From NCBI RefSeq assembly GCF_000829515.1, contig NZ_JXRR01000022.1, positions 310,001 through 374,000 on the forward strand: a stretch of DNA of 64,000 nucleotides, in the 5' to 3' direction. Under the pieces are notes generated by a model, which worked only from the letters and a program-made list of their open reading frames with translations, ran no database searches and was not told the DNA's origin. Source of the DNA: Jeotgalibacillus campisalis. GTDB lineage: Bacteria; Bacillota; Bacilli; Bacillales; Jeotgalibacillaceae. The translations under genes were made by a program, and so were the position numbers. Below are positions 17,251 to 25,942 of the stretch, in pieces; within the stretch, counting starts at the first letter, position 1, and every line of letters begins with the position of its first letter.

Positions 17251-18474
17251 TTAAGCAGCTTTATTCTTTTCTTCTGTCTTGTTAATCACATTCGAACCTA
17301 CAAGATCTCCTGTGACATTTAGCATGGTTGCGCCCATCCCAACGAGTATATCAATAGCAGCAAGCAGTGCGACAGCTTCCATTGGCAAACCGAGCTGGGC
17401 AAATACGGTTGCGATCATGACGATCCCAGCGCCCGGCACACCTGCAGTTCCGATGGATGCAAGCGTTCCGACAAGTACCACCATTAGCATTTCAGAAAAA
17501 CTTAGCGGCTGACCGACTACATTGGCTGCAAATACAGCTGATACCGCAATTCGAATCGCTGCACCATCCATGTTGATCGTGGCGCCAAGCGGAAGGCTGA
17601 AGCCGTATAGACTTTTGGATAGACCCAAATTTTTTGCTGCATTTAGCGTGACTGGCAGTGTACCTGAACTGCTTTGCGTGACAAACGCCGTCAGCATGGG
17701 GGTTCTGGCTTGTTTGAAAAATACTGCTGGATTAATTTTGAACAGGATTAGCACGAGTGTATACAGGACAAGCTGAACTGCAATGCCCACGTACAGCACC
17801 ATGACCACATTCCATAATTCAAGCAGAATTCCGCTGCCCTGCGTCCCTACCGTGTTGGCGACAATGGCGAATACGCCAATTGGCACATATTGAAGGACCC
17901 CTTTTACAATGAAGAGCGTTGCTTCATTCAGCCCATTTGCCACGCCATATACCTGCTCCCCAATTTCATGTGTCTCTTCTTTTGAACGCAGATAAGAAAT
18001 GGCAATGCCAAAAATAATAGCAGTAAAAATGATCCCAAGCAGATTAAACTCTGAGAAGGCTGTCACAATATTTGAAGGCACAATGCTAAGCAGTACACTC
18101 ACTACGCCCGGATTCTCCGGTGCTTCAAATGTTTCGCTCGTATCAAGCGTCATTCCTGTACCGGGTGAAAAAAGTGAAGCGACGGTCAACCCGACCATAA
18201 TCGCAACTGCAGACGTAGCAGCGTAATAAAGAAATACTTTTCCGCCCATCCGACCAAGCGAATTCAGCTTTGTCTGATTCACCCCCACAATCAGTGTAAA
18301 CAAAATAAGCGGCAGAATTAAGAAATTCAATAGATTCATCAGCAGATCGCCAAGTGGTGTCAGCACAGATGCCTGCTCACCGAAAATAAACCCGACGGCT
18401 ACACCAAGTGCAAGGGCAATCGTAATCTTTAAAATGAGTGAAGTGTTCAGATAACCCTTCCAGATCTTCTTCAA
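17251..18474 (-). CDS. Dicarboxylate/amino acid:cation symporter (DAACS family)
   Basis: About 407 residues of the GltP/GltT/DctA type, importing glutamate, aspartate or C4-dicarboxylates with H+ or Na+. Eight spans and two re-entrant hairpins are expected; family motifs seen are TAFVTQSSSGTLPVTL (serine-rich hairpin 1), LPLGATINMDGAAI (NMDG), and GVPGAGIVMIATVF (hairpin 2). Start: AGGAGG lies seven bases before TTG 18474, giving LKKIWKGYLNTSL; the frame extends to ATG 18522 but that has no site and adds 16 atypical residues. Monocistronic with its own terminator. Confidence 0.92.
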   Translation of the reverse strand: MKKIWKGYLNTSLILKITIALALGVAVGFIFGEQASVLTPLGDLLMNLLNFLILPLILFTLIVGVNQTKLNSLGRMGGKVFLYYAATSAVAIMVGLTVASLFSPGTGMTLDTSETFEAPENPGVVSVLLSIVPSNIVTAFSEFNLLGIIFTAIIFGIAISYLRSKEETHEIGEQVYGVANGLNEATLFIVKGVLQYVPIGVFAIVANTVGTQGSGILLELWNVVMVLYVGIAVQLVLYTLVLILFKINPAVFFKQARTPMLTAFVTQSSSGTLPVTLNAAKNLGLSKSLYGFSLPLGATINMDGAAIRIAVSAVFAANVVGQPLSFSEMLMVVLVGTLASIGTAGVPGAGIVMIATVFAQLGLPMEAVALLAAIDILVGMGATMLNVTGDLVGSNVINKTEEKNKAA

Positions 18475-18712
18475 TCCAATCCCTCCTAAAATGGTTTTTC
18501 TCATTAAATCCTTTAAATTCATATTAATTAGGTCGGAATTAAAGGTAATCTATATAGAGGACTATTGTCAAAGAAGTTGCTCATACATAAAAAAATAGCT
18601 TCTGCTTTTTTTCATAGATAAATCGCATACCGTTATTATCATAAAGGTTAGGGTATTGAATACGTAACAGTCCCTTAAGAGTAACTAGATTAAACCGATC
18701 TAAGGAGGATTT

Positions 18713-20170
18713 ATGATATCTTTTGAATGGTTAAATATCCTAAGTAACATCTTCATTTTTTTAAACGTAATTCTAGCTTTTTTTATATTATTTTATGAAC
18801 GGAAGAAAGCTTCTTCGGCTTGGGCATGGATACTGATTCTCTTTTTTGTACCAATCCTCGGTTTTTTTCTTTATCTATTATTTGGAAGACCCTTGAAACA
18901 GAAGCGTCTCAATCAATCGACTGCTTATGAAAATCCGGATTACCACGAAAATATGGATCGACAACTGAAGGAAATAAAATCGGGCAGCTTCAGTAATTCT
19001 TCTCCGGTTGAAAAAGAAATGATGGACCTTATCCAAATGAATTTAACAAGAACTGAAGCGCCCTTATCAAAAGCCACAGACGTAAAGATATTCAATGATG
19101 GCAAAATGAAATTTAACAAACTGTTTGAAGATATACGACATGCAAAAGACCACATTCATTTACAGTATTTTATCCTAAATGATGATGATTTAGGCCGCCG
19201 TCTGATGAGCTTACTGACTGAAAAAGCACGTGAAGGTGTGAACGTACAGTTCCTATATGACGGTTTGGGTTCAAAGAGTCTATCAAAAAGCTTCTTTAAT
19301 GAATTTTTAGCAGCTGGCGGAAAAACTACTGCGTTCCTGCCAGTAATGCTATCGAGTATAAACCCTCGGCTGAATCACAGAAATCACAGGAAAATTGTGG
19401 TGGTGGATGGTTTGATCGGCTACATTGGAGGCTTTAACGTTGGTGACGAATACCTCGGTAAGAAAAAGGAATTCGGTTATTGGCGTGATACACATTTAAG
19501 AATTGAAGGGGAAGCCGTGCATTCTCTTCAAAACCGTTTCTTTATTGACTGGAATCAGGCATCTAAAAAACATCCGATGAACTATGCTGAAAATTATTTT
19601 CCGCCTATCGGGAATCCAACAGGAACTCCTATGCAGATTGTTGCAAGCGGTCCTTTGGATATTCAAGAAGACATTAAAAATGGATACTTGAAAATGATTC
19701 ATCATGCGCGTGAATCTATTTATCTTCAAACGCCTTATTTTATACCGGATCAGTCTATAATGGATGCTTTGCGAACCGCGTCACTCGGGGGTGTTGACGT
19801 ACAAATTATGATTCCCCATCTGGCAGATCATCTATTTGTTCATTCCGCTACCTTGGCATTTGCTCGGGAACTTTTGCAGGACGGTGTCAAAGTCTATCGT
19901 TACAAAAATGGATTCCTGCATTCAAAGGTACTGATTGTGGACGGAAAAGCCTATTCGGTGGGATCGGCCAATATGGATATACGCAGTTTCGCTCTAAATT
20001 TTGAGTTGAATGCCTTTGTCTACGATTCGCAGTCAGCGTTGAAAATGGCAGATCTATTTGTCCAAGATAAAAAACTATCCACTAAACTGACGCAAGAAAT
20101 ATATGAAAATCAATCATGGAAAGATAATGTGAAACAGAACATTGCCAAGCTGGTTTCACCCATTTTATAA
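18713..20170 (+). CDS. cls: Cardiolipin synthase
   Basis: A 485-residue membrane phospholipase-D family enzyme that joins two phosphatidylglycerols to cardiolipin. Two N-terminal spans (about 8-28 and 37-58, with AWILILFFVPILGFFLYLLFG) are followed by two HKD motifs: HRNHRKIVVVDGLIGYIGG at about 222 and HSKVLIVDGKAYSVGSANMD at about 402. Both catalytic His-Lys-Asp sets are intact. ATG follows AAGGAGG by six bases. The length is usual for Bacillus ClsA/YwnE-type enzymes. It stands alone, divergent from the symporter. Confidence 0.95.
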   Translation: MISFEWLNILSNIFIFLNVILAFFILFYERKKASSAWAWILILFFVPILGFFLYLLFGRPLKQKRLNQSTAYENPDYHENMDRQLKEIKSGSFSNSSPVEKEMMDLIQMNLTRTEAPLSKATDVKIFNDGKMKFNKLFEDIRHAKDHIHLQYFILNDDDLGRRLMSLLTEKAREGVNVQFLYDGLGSKSLSKSFFNEFLAAGGKTTAFLPVMLSSINPRLNHRNHRKIVVVDGLIGYIGGFNVGDEYLGKKKEFGYWRDTHLRIEGEAVHSLQNRFFIDWNQASKKHPMNYAENYFPPIGNPTGTPMQIVASGPLDIQEDIKNGYLKMIHHARESIYLQTPYFIPDQSIMDALRTASLGGVDVQIMIPHLADHLFVHSATLAFARELLQDGVKVYRYKNGFLHSKVLIVDGKAYSVGSANMDIRSFALNFELNAFVYDSQSALKMADLFVQDKKLSTKLTQEIYENQSWKDNVKQNIAKLVSPIL

Positions 20171-20421
20171 GCTTACATTGGGAATTAGTAAGCTCGTACG
20201 TTTTGAAAAGAATGCACGATGAAAAATTCAGAGGTGTGTCCGAATTGTACCGGAGAACTCGTTAGGAGACCAAAGAATGTCCCATAGCCTGACAGATTAT
20301 TTCAACAAAATATGTTACGATAAAATTGTCTGAAAATGTAAATACTCCGTTAGAGGACAATCTTACTGCAGGAGGTAGATCGTATGGAAATGACAAGATG
20401 TATCGAAGTACAAAACATTCA

Positions 20422-20469
20422 GGGGAACACATCAAATTAAATAAGCGTTCCCCACATTTGAAAGGGGAA
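20422..20469 (+). promoter_or_regulatory. Possible two-state leader covering the ribosome site
   Basis: GGGGAAC (20422-20428) can pair with GTTCCCC (20447-20453). The same CCCC arm can pair instead with GGGGAA (20464-20469), which is the ribosome site of the downstream TTG start: TTCCCC (20448-20453) with a ten-base loop. The two hairpins exclude each other, so this could switch translation. The region from 20171 to 20475 otherwise holds no gene. Confidence 0.35.
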
Positions 20470-20475
20470 ATATTA

Positions 20476-21033
20476 TTGAAACAAGTAGTATTAATCATTG
20501 ATGCTCAACAGGAGTTAATTGAAGGGAATCAAGAACAGAGCGGTGTTTTCAAGAAAGAACAACTGATTACAACGATCAATGCAGTGATTGAAAAAGCAAA
20601 AAACGTTCATGTTCCGATGATCTTTGTAAGGGACTTAGAGGTTGCTGATGGCAGCGGCAAAAGATTTGAAATTCATGAAAAAATCAATGTGCCTGAGGAG
20701 GCAATGATTTTTGACAAGACTGCAACGAATTCGTTTCATGGAACAGGGCTGCTTCATCACTTGAAAACTCAAGAGATTGAACATGTCGTGGTCATGGGGT
20801 GTGCAACCCAGCATTGCATAGATAGTGCTGTCAGAACAGCCACTATTAATGGGATGGATGTTACATTAGTTGGTGATGGACACTCCACAACTGATGGCGG
20901 TGTTTTACATGCAGAGCAAATTATACAGCATCATAACGAAACGCTTCATGGACATTATAATGTTGAAAATTTTTCAATTGTAAGAAAGGCAGAAGAAGAG
21001 ATATTTGAACCAACTCATCACTCGTATAGATAA
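20476..21033 (+). CDS. Isochorismatase-family cysteine hydrolase
   Basis: About 185 residues from TTG 20476, eight bases after AAAGGGG. The upstream in-frame extension to 20326 has no protein-like character. The catalytic triad is visible: Asp in VVLIIDAQQELIEG, Lys in MIFDKTATNSFHGTGL, and Cys in VVMGCATQHCIDSAVRTA. The family includes nicotinamidases, isochorismatases and N-carbamoyl hydrolases; the gene differs from the clear pncA at 51293 and its substrate is unknown. A terminator follows. Cytoplasmic. Confidence 0.88.
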   Translation: MKQVVLIIDAQQELIEGNQEQSGVFKKEQLITTINAVIEKAKNVHVPMIFVRDLEVADGSGKRFEIHEKINVPEEAMIFDKTATNSFHGTGLLHHLKTQEIEHVVVMGCATQHCIDSAVRTATINGMDVTLVGDGHSTTDGGVLHAEQIIQHHNETLHGHYNVENFSIVRKAEEEIFEPTHHSYR

Positions 21034-21048
21034 GAATGAATGAAATAG

Positions 21049-21080
21049 AGCCTGGGACAGAAAATTGTCTCAGGCTTTTT
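21049..21080 (+). terminator. Terminator of the isochorismatase-type gene
   Basis: AGCCTGGGACA / TGTCTCAGGCT stem (one mismatch) with a five-base loop and a T run, 16 bases after the stop. Confidence 0.9.
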
Positions 21081-21127
21081 GACTGGTTCCCTGCGCTCTA
21101 GGAGGACCGTTGCTTTTCTCATTTCTC

Positions 21128-21676
21128 TTAATTTAAATGAGTAAAACTCAAATAAACAGCATTCAAAAGTAGGGTAATTCCAGTCACTAAGCAAACTTTG
21201 GATGCACCGGAAGCAGATAAACCTTTCTTATCACTATGTAAAAAGTATATAACCGAGATTGCAGTCACAATGATAACCGGCATTACAATGTAGGATATTG
21301 TTTGGTAGAGCCAGGTGTACATGACGAAATGAACCGCTCCTACAGTGCTAAAAACATATGGAATAAGAGAATAGTGCTGCTTGCGAAACATCACGATTAA
21401 GAGTGGCAGGCTTAATAACTGACTCATCGCAATAATGATTACCAAACTGTCAAGTTCACCTGTATCCGGTCTGTTCGCAAAAGCACCCATCAAATACATG
21501 ATGAATAGTGCTACCGGTAAAGCAACCATTCCTTGAAATAATGTAGCAATCGCAGCAACAGAAGCACGTGATTTCACCCATACTACCCCGCAGATTATCC
21601 ACGTGATCCCATAAGCAAAGAGAAAGGGTGCCCCTGATAAATTTGTTCTTGCCAACTCCTTTAGTAAATCCTCCAT
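21128..21676 (-). CDS. Integral membrane protein, 182 aa
   Basis: Six predicted spans spread evenly through the protein (about 18-36, 40-63, 80-97, 103-122, 128-146, 160-178), with short charged loops and a soluble N-terminus EDLLKELARTNLSGAPF. I think it resembles a small uncharacterised Bacillales membrane family (DUF7010-like), but I cannot confirm this. No catalytic or transport motif is visible. ATG 21676 follows AGGAGG. Monocistronic. Confidence 0.75.
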   Translation of the reverse strand: MEDLLKELARTNLSGAPFLFAYGITWIICGVVWVKSRASVAAIATLFQGMVALPVALFIMYLMGAFANRPDTGELDSLVIIIAMSQLLSLPLLIVMFRKQHYSLIPYVFSTVGAVHFVMYTWLYQTISYIVMPVIIVTAISVIYFLHSDKKGLSASGASKVCLVTGITLLLNAVYLSFTHLN

Positions 21677-21729
21677 ACTCTTCTCCTCCTAAAACATGTA
21701 TTATATGAGGATGACTAAAACGAGGCTCA

Positions 21730-21872
21730 TTATTGTCTTTTTATGAAGCGGATGATCCCAAAAACTATAAGAATTAATGAAATAGGCATGGTATAAAAAT
21801 CACTTATTGGAGTTTACAAGCCCACGAAAAATATATGATGCCTAAAATGATCAAGCTGATATTCATCAACAT
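21730..21872 (-). pseudogene. Frameshifted small two-span membrane protein
   Basis: ATG 21872 or 21866, after AAAGGGG, opens MLMNISLIILGIIYFSWACK and stops soon after. In another frame the following DNA continues PISDFYTMPISLILIVFGII RFIKRQ to TAA 21730. Together they make one natural two-span protein of about 47 residues, broken by a shift near 21810. A sequencing error or programmed shift is possible. It lies in the gap 21677-22068, where I see nothing else. Confidence 0.5.
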
Positions 21873-22068
21873 ATCCCCTTTATTATGCGCCGCAAACACC
21901 AGGAAGGAGTTTTGGTGGTATAGAAACTCTGTTCTGTTCAACGTAACTCCCTGTTGAGCTACATTAGGAAAGCTTTTTTATGTATAACTTCGTCCTTATC
22001 ATAAAACCTGCCCTTATCGTTTAGTTGCCAAATAAAAAAGCATCTCTAATTGAATAGATAAAAAACGA

Positions 22069-22311
22069 CTATGTATTCTGTTCGTTGACCTTTTTTTTCT
22101 TAATGAATACTCCCCACCCAGCAACCATTCCTGCTAAAGCGCCTAGTACACTGTAGCGAAGAATAGACATAATATATTCAAAAACAGGCACATACTCTGT
22201 AGTATAACCACCGTTAAAACCTGTAGTTATTTTGTAATCCACCAATAAAATGCCCAGGGCTAAAGAAATTAAGAATCCATATATACTTCCTTTTCTAATG
22301 CTTTTCTCCAT
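22069..22311 (-). CDS. Small two-span membrane protein, 80 aa
   Basis: ATG 22311 follows GAGGGATGATCAA; the upstream ATG at 22326 lies inside that site. Spans at about 8-26 (GSIYGFLISLALGILLVDY) and 48-66 (YSVLGALAGMVAGWGVFI) flank an outside loop (TTGFNGGYTTEYVPVF); the tail is KKKKVNEQNT. No family recognised. It lies downstream of the lipid II flippase gene on the same strand, 60 bases away, so it may share its transcript. Confidence 0.7.
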   Translation of the reverse strand: MEKSIRKGSIYGFLISLALGILLVDYKITTGFNGGYTTEYVPVFEYIMSILRYSVLGALAGMVAGWGVFIKKKKVNEQNT

Positions 22312-22374
22312 TTGATCATCCCTCATTCGATCTATATTTCATGATATACCGTCTTAATATTTTTCCACTAGATC

Positions 22375-23187
22375 CTAGTAGAATTCTGTAAACCAAGCAA
22401 TATACCTTGCTCCCCAAATAAACAAAATTTGAGCCAGCAACGTACCTAGCAAGCGTGAAGTGACCATCATTATAGAAATGCTTTTTAGCTTTTCGTAGCT
22501 TCCTCTTTGATTCACAACATCATCTGCCAAGACAGAAATTTTCGGGTCAATGATGATAACCAAAAGGATCGTTGCTATTCCATTTATTAAACCGGAAGCC
22601 ATAATAGCCGTACCAGCTCTGTCAGGTACTAATAAAGCAGCATATAGTGCAGCTAATACACCTATAGTATAAATTGCTGTAATAACCATATTTGCTACAA
22701 ATAGACTGATTGGAATATCCTTAATCCTGGTATTCTGCAAGTAAGAAAACTTTGGCAGACTAAAATGCGTGATGCCTCGTTTTATGTACTGTATAGATAC
22801 TATTCTTTTCATTAAAGAAGGAACAGACCCTTTTTCCTCTGATAAATGAATGATCGCCCTAGAAAATAAAGCTATAAAAGTTGGCAGCAGTATCATTCCA
22901 AATACCGTTCCAGCAGTGGATGCACCAATAAGAATTCGAAATTGTGTTTCCACAAACTCCAACGTATTTTCCTTAGGAGCAGTATCAATTAGATTTCCTG
23001 TAAAAGGTTGCTGCATCATATTTGCTAACCTTGAGACGATCACCATAATGTTAAAAAGGGATAAAGCTGACGCGATCATTTTAACCCTTGCCCCTGATAA
23101 TCTCACAGCATAAGCTAATGTCTCTACCGAATGGATGATAAAAATGAATAAAGCGATCAGAATTAATTTTTCACTTAAGAATTCCAT
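22375..23187 (-). CDS. amj: Lipid II flippase Amj
   Basis: A 270-residue integral membrane protein closely matching my memory of B. subtilis Amj (YdaH): starts MEFLSEKLILIALFIFIIHSVETLAYAVRLSGARV, with IAxSLFNIMVxxSRxANMMQxP and the end SRLLGTLLAQILFIWGARYIAWF. Amj moves the peptidoglycan precursor lipid II across the membrane and in B. subtilis backs up MurJ under envelope stress through sigma-M. I did not find a convincing sigma-M promoter here. The charged SVETLAY segment in the first helix is family-typical. Confidence 0.9.
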   Translation of the reverse strand: MEFLSEKLILIALFIFIIHSVETLAYAVRLSGARVKMIASALSLFNIMVIVSRLANMMQQPFTGNLIDTAPKENTLEFVETQFRILIGASTAGTVFGMILLPTFIALFSRAIIHLSEEKGSVPSLMKRIVSIQYIKRGITHFSLPKFSYLQNTRIKDIPISLFVANMVITAIYTIGVLAALYAALLVPDRAGTAIMASGLINGIATILLVIIIDPKISVLADDVVNQRGSYEKLKSISIMMVTSRLLGTLLAQILFIWGARYIAWFTEFY

Positions 23188-23330
23188 TCAGGTACCTTCT
23201 TTTCCAATTGAATTAGATGTCCTTATTTTGCCATAATACCCTTTTATTGAACTTATCTGCTTAAGTTTATTGTGTAAGTCTACATAAGAAACCTTATGAC
23301 CTTCCACTAAGCTTCTCATTAGTAAATTAA

Positions 23331-23753
23331 TTACTCTTTAGATTTAAAATATATAATCTCCGGGTCGCCTTCATCTAGATTTTCGACGATCCCGCTTTCA
23401 ATGAAACCATTCGAATCAAATGCTTTCTGCATACTAAGGTTAGAGCGATTAGTAGAAGAAAAGACTTTTGGAGTGGGAGATTGACTCATCATATAATCTA
23501 ATAACAGACTTGCAAATCCCTTTCGTCTGTAAGACGGTGAAATGACCACGAGTGATATAAAAGCACAATCAAAGAAATTTGTTTCATAGATTAAGAAGCC
23601 TGCTATCTCTTTGTCACATTTTGCGATTATACAATTTCTAAGGTCAATAGATGTCTTAAAATAACTTAACCTGCTTGTATTGCCACTAACCTCTTTATCT
23701 ATGTGAGCTATTCTGTCTAGATCCTCAACTTTAGCAATATGAACGGTCTTCAT
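23331..23753 (-). CDS. GNAT-family N-acetyltransferase, 140 aa
   Basis: Compact acetyltransferase with the acetyl-CoA binding motif A at LVVISPSYRRKGFASLLLDYMM (Q/RxxGxG variant RRKGFA, about residues 69-90), followed by FSSTNRSNLSMQKAFDSNGFIESGIVENLDEGDPEIIYF. ATG 23753 follows AAGGAG. Acceptor substrate unknown. Monocistronic, in the accessory stretch. Confidence 0.88.
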   Translation of the reverse strand: MKTVHIAKVEDLDRIAHIDKEVSGNTSRLSYFKTSIDLRNCIIAKCDKEIAGFLIYETNFFDCAFISLVVISPSYRRKGFASLLLDYMMSQSPTPKVFSSTNRSNLSMQKAFDSNGFIESGIVENLDEGDPEIIYFKSKE

Positions 23754-23823
23754 TATTCTTTCTCCTTAAATATTTATTGTGTTCGAAGCTAGACCTGTTG
23801 GTTATTATTCTTTTTTTCATTAT

Positions 23824-24078
23824 CTAGAAAGCTTTTGTTGAACAATTAGCCCGCTCATAACAAACAAACTTTAATCTGTTTCCATTCATCATGAATTCCT
23901 CATTACTAGTAGATACTTGCTTAAATGGGTTCTCGTGCCTTAAATTAAAGGTATTAAAACTGTAATAGTCTTCTCCGCGACCAGGTACCATTTTCTCAAT
24001 ATAGTCTCTGTTCTCGATCTCAAATTCATAGAGAAATTTAGAATCACCCGGCTGCAATTTTTCCAATTTAATCTCCAT
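23824..24078 (-). pseudogene. Truncated GNAT acetyltransferase
   Basis: The first 45 residues (KLEKLQPGDSKFLYEFEIENRDYIEKMVPGRGEDYYSFNTFNLRHEN) match the N-terminus of a RimJ/RimL-type acetyltransferase of about 170 residues. After that the frame drifts into unrelated sequence (FMMNGNRLKFVCYERANCSTKAF) and stops, so the acetyl-CoA site is missing. The break probably comes from an internal deletion. The gene can hardly be an active enzyme. Confidence 0.65.
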
Positions 24079-24107
24079 TATCTTTTCCCTTAGATGGTAT
24101 TTTACTG

Positions 24108-24407
24108 TTAATTATTTGCCCACTCAAAACTTCTCATTATGAATTCTTGTTTTTTCGCATATTGATTGACCGCATTAATCAGTTTGCTTTTAGAAACGGA
24201 AAAAGAAGTATGAATTTCTCTCTTGTTATCAATTAAATATTCATCAAAAACAATAAAGTTAAATAAATCCATTTTTTTCACGACAAATTCATTACATTCA
24301 TATTCTCCACATCTAATGTTACCGGAAAGTATAAAGCGAATAATTCCATCATAATATTCTTGATGAGTAATCTCCGTTTCCAGAAATTTCTTTAGTGATT
24401 CCCGCAA
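24108..24407 (-). CDS. Hypothetical protein, 99 aa
   Basis: A soluble, charged protein from TTG 24407, ten bases after GAGG; an in-frame stop lies directly before the TTG. Mixed helix and strand (HQEYYDGIIRFILSGNIRCGEYECNEFVVKKMDLFNFIVFDEYLID). Two cysteines in RCGEYEC. No family recognised. Its 3' end shares scattered identity with that of the truncated GNAT downstream (GAATTCAT-ATGA...GGGC-AAT), possibly a trace of recombination. Confidence 0.6.
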   Translation of the reverse strand: MRESLKKFLETEITHQEYYDGIIRFILSGNIRCGEYECNEFVVKKMDLFNFIVFDEYLIDNKREIHTSFSVSKSKLINAVNQYAKKQEFIMRSFEWANN

Positions 24408-24483
24408 TCAAACACATCCTCGACATTCATTCTTAGTTTATAAATCTAAATTTTCCCGACTTAGCGGACTTTATATAGCATAT

Positions 24484-24789
24484 TCATATGCCACTTACTT
24501 TCTTTGCTCTCTTATCTTTTCGTTCTAAAAATATAGGTATAATATTCAACAGGATAGAAGCAATGGTCAAAAACCATAATGCCTTCTCCACGGTAGGCAC
24601 TACATCCAATAAGGCGCCCATATCTTCCACCTCTACCCAATTCGATACAAGACTGTATTCTGCGCAGAGTGTTAGGGCTGTAAATGATAAGCCCAGCGCC
24701 ATCGCAAGCTTATACTCTTTTCCTCTTGAGAACAAAAAGATATTAGTTAATGTTGCTATAATTGCAATGATTCCGAAAATTATCCACAT
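24484..24789 (-). CDS. Small three-span membrane protein, 101 aa
   Basis: Spans at about residues 2-20, 29-48 and 70-88; loops KEYK and VEVEDMGALLDVVPTVEK; basic tail ERKDKRAKKVSGI on the inner side. No motif or family recognised. ATG 24789 follows AGGGGGAG. It starts about 50 bases after motif copy D. Confidence 0.7.
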   Translation of the reverse strand: MWIIFGIIAIIATLTNIFLFSRGKEYKLAMALGLSFTALTLCAEYSLVSNWVEVEDMGALLDVVPTVEKALWFLTIASILLNIIPIFLERKDKRAKKVSGI

Positions 24790-24840
24790 AATTAGACTCC
24801 CCCTTTATTTTTTGTAATAATTTTCAATTCACCAATTCAT

Positions 24841-24860
24841 TTTAACACTTATTTCCTCTT
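24841..24860 (-). repeat. Copy D of the terminator-linked motif
   Basis: TTTAACACTTATTTCCTCTT on the plus strand; diverged from the model by a few bases but in the same place, 12 bases from the terminator T run. Confidence 0.45.
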
Positions 24861-24871
24861 AATTGGCAAGT

Positions 24872-24901
24872 AAAAAAAGCATCCCTTGGTTGAAGGAATG
24901 C
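24872..24901 (-). terminator. Terminator of the methyltransferase gene
   Basis: GCATTCCTT / AAGGGATGC stem (one mismatch), five-base loop, then seven T on the minus strand. Confidence 0.85.
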
Positions 24902-24925
24902 ACTGTGTTATTCAATAAGAAGGAG

Positions 24926-25681
24926 TTAACTTTTAACCGATTTAATAATCATCGTAGTCGGGAATCTCCTTGCCTTGTATAAAGAATAATATTGATCAGA
25001 AATCTCTTCACTTACTCCGTCTAAATTAGCTGAAACATCACTTTCAATGACGGACTCAATGGTAAATCCCGCTCGAATCAATTCATTAATATAAGTAGCC
25101 ATCTTTCTTTTTGGAATGACCACTGGAGCCTCTTCTCCCTTAAAGTTGGGATACTTGATTACCCCTTCATCCTGATAGGCACCTTCTAGATAGATTTGGC
25201 CGTTGTGACTTTTCAAATGAGCGTAGAGAGGATGATCCCAACTAAATATAAAGGAACCGCCTGGCTTCAAATAGGAATGGATAAGTTTAAACGCAGCTGA
25301 AAGATTTGTCGTCCAGCCGATAGCATAAATCGAGTAAACTACATCAAAATAATGCTTAGGCATTCCACAATCCTCTTCCATCGGTGAACAGACCAAATGA
25401 GCTTCTAATCCCTCAAGCGTTTCTTTTGCTGTTTGTATTTGAGCCTCAGATAAGTCAATCCCCCATAGTTCGCTGGCACCCTGATCCGCCATGTATTTCA
25501 ATGAATGACCGCTCCCGCAGCCAATATCAAGAACTTTTTTAGCTACAATTTCATCAAATAGTCGTAACTCATCTTCTGTTTGTGCAAAAGGACCATAGCT
25601 CGGCAATGCATCCTTCCCATTAAAATGATGCGCTACTTTATCCCAACTTTTTTTGTTTTGTTTTAGAACGTCATTGGACAA
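24926..25681 (-). CDS. Class I SAM-dependent methyltransferase
   Basis: A 251-residue UbiE/Methyltransf_11-like enzyme. Motif I is KVLDIGCGSGHSLKYMA (about 48-64), the acidic end of strand 2 is ELWGIDLSEAQI, motif II VVYSIYAIGW, and motif III LKPGGSFIFSWDHPLY. The HPLY and C-terminal PTTMIIKS are typical of Bacillales small-molecule methyltransferases. Start TTG 25681 lies after GGGGGAACTAAA with no in-frame ATG. Substrate unknown. Ends at a strong terminator. Confidence 0.9.
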   Translation of the reverse strand: MSNDVLKQNKKSWDKVAHHFNGKDALPSYGPFAQTEDELRLFDEIVAKKVLDIGCGSGHSLKYMADQGASELWGIDLSEAQIQTAKETLEGLEAHLVCSPMEEDCGMPKHYFDVVYSIYAIGWTTNLSAAFKLIHSYLKPGGSFIFSWDHPLYAHLKSHNGQIYLEGAYQDEGVIKYPNFKGEEAPVVIPKRKMATYINELIRAGFTIESVIESDVSANLDGVSEEISDQYYSLYKARRFPTTMIIKSVKS

Positions 25682-25942
25682 TTTAGTTCCCCCATCTATT
25701 TTCTTTTAATATTTATCTATTGTTCTATATGTACTTTGTAAAACTACTAATATAAAAAATATTCCGAACTTTCTTAATGTATATAGAGGACGAAGTGGTA
25801 TACTTTCTTTAGTATAACAAGGAGGTACCAGTCCAATGGTAAACGAATAATTGAGAAAATCTTAAATTATTTTAATAACTTTAGAATAAACATGTAGATT
25901 TTCTCCTTCATAAAATGAATTTATAGAAAAGAGGAAAATAAC

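Noticed and set aside
20169-20192. Hairpin after cls as a terminator
   Set aside because: AGCTTAC/GTAAGCT stem is short and lacks a T run.
20326-20475. N-terminal extension of the isochorismatase-type protein
   Set aside because: Relatives begin near the TTG at 20476, which has the ribosome site; the extension is not protein-like.
20476-21033. Second pncA
   Set aside because: Family and triad agree, but it lacks the metal-binding D-H-H segment clear in the gene at 51293, so I leave the substrate open.
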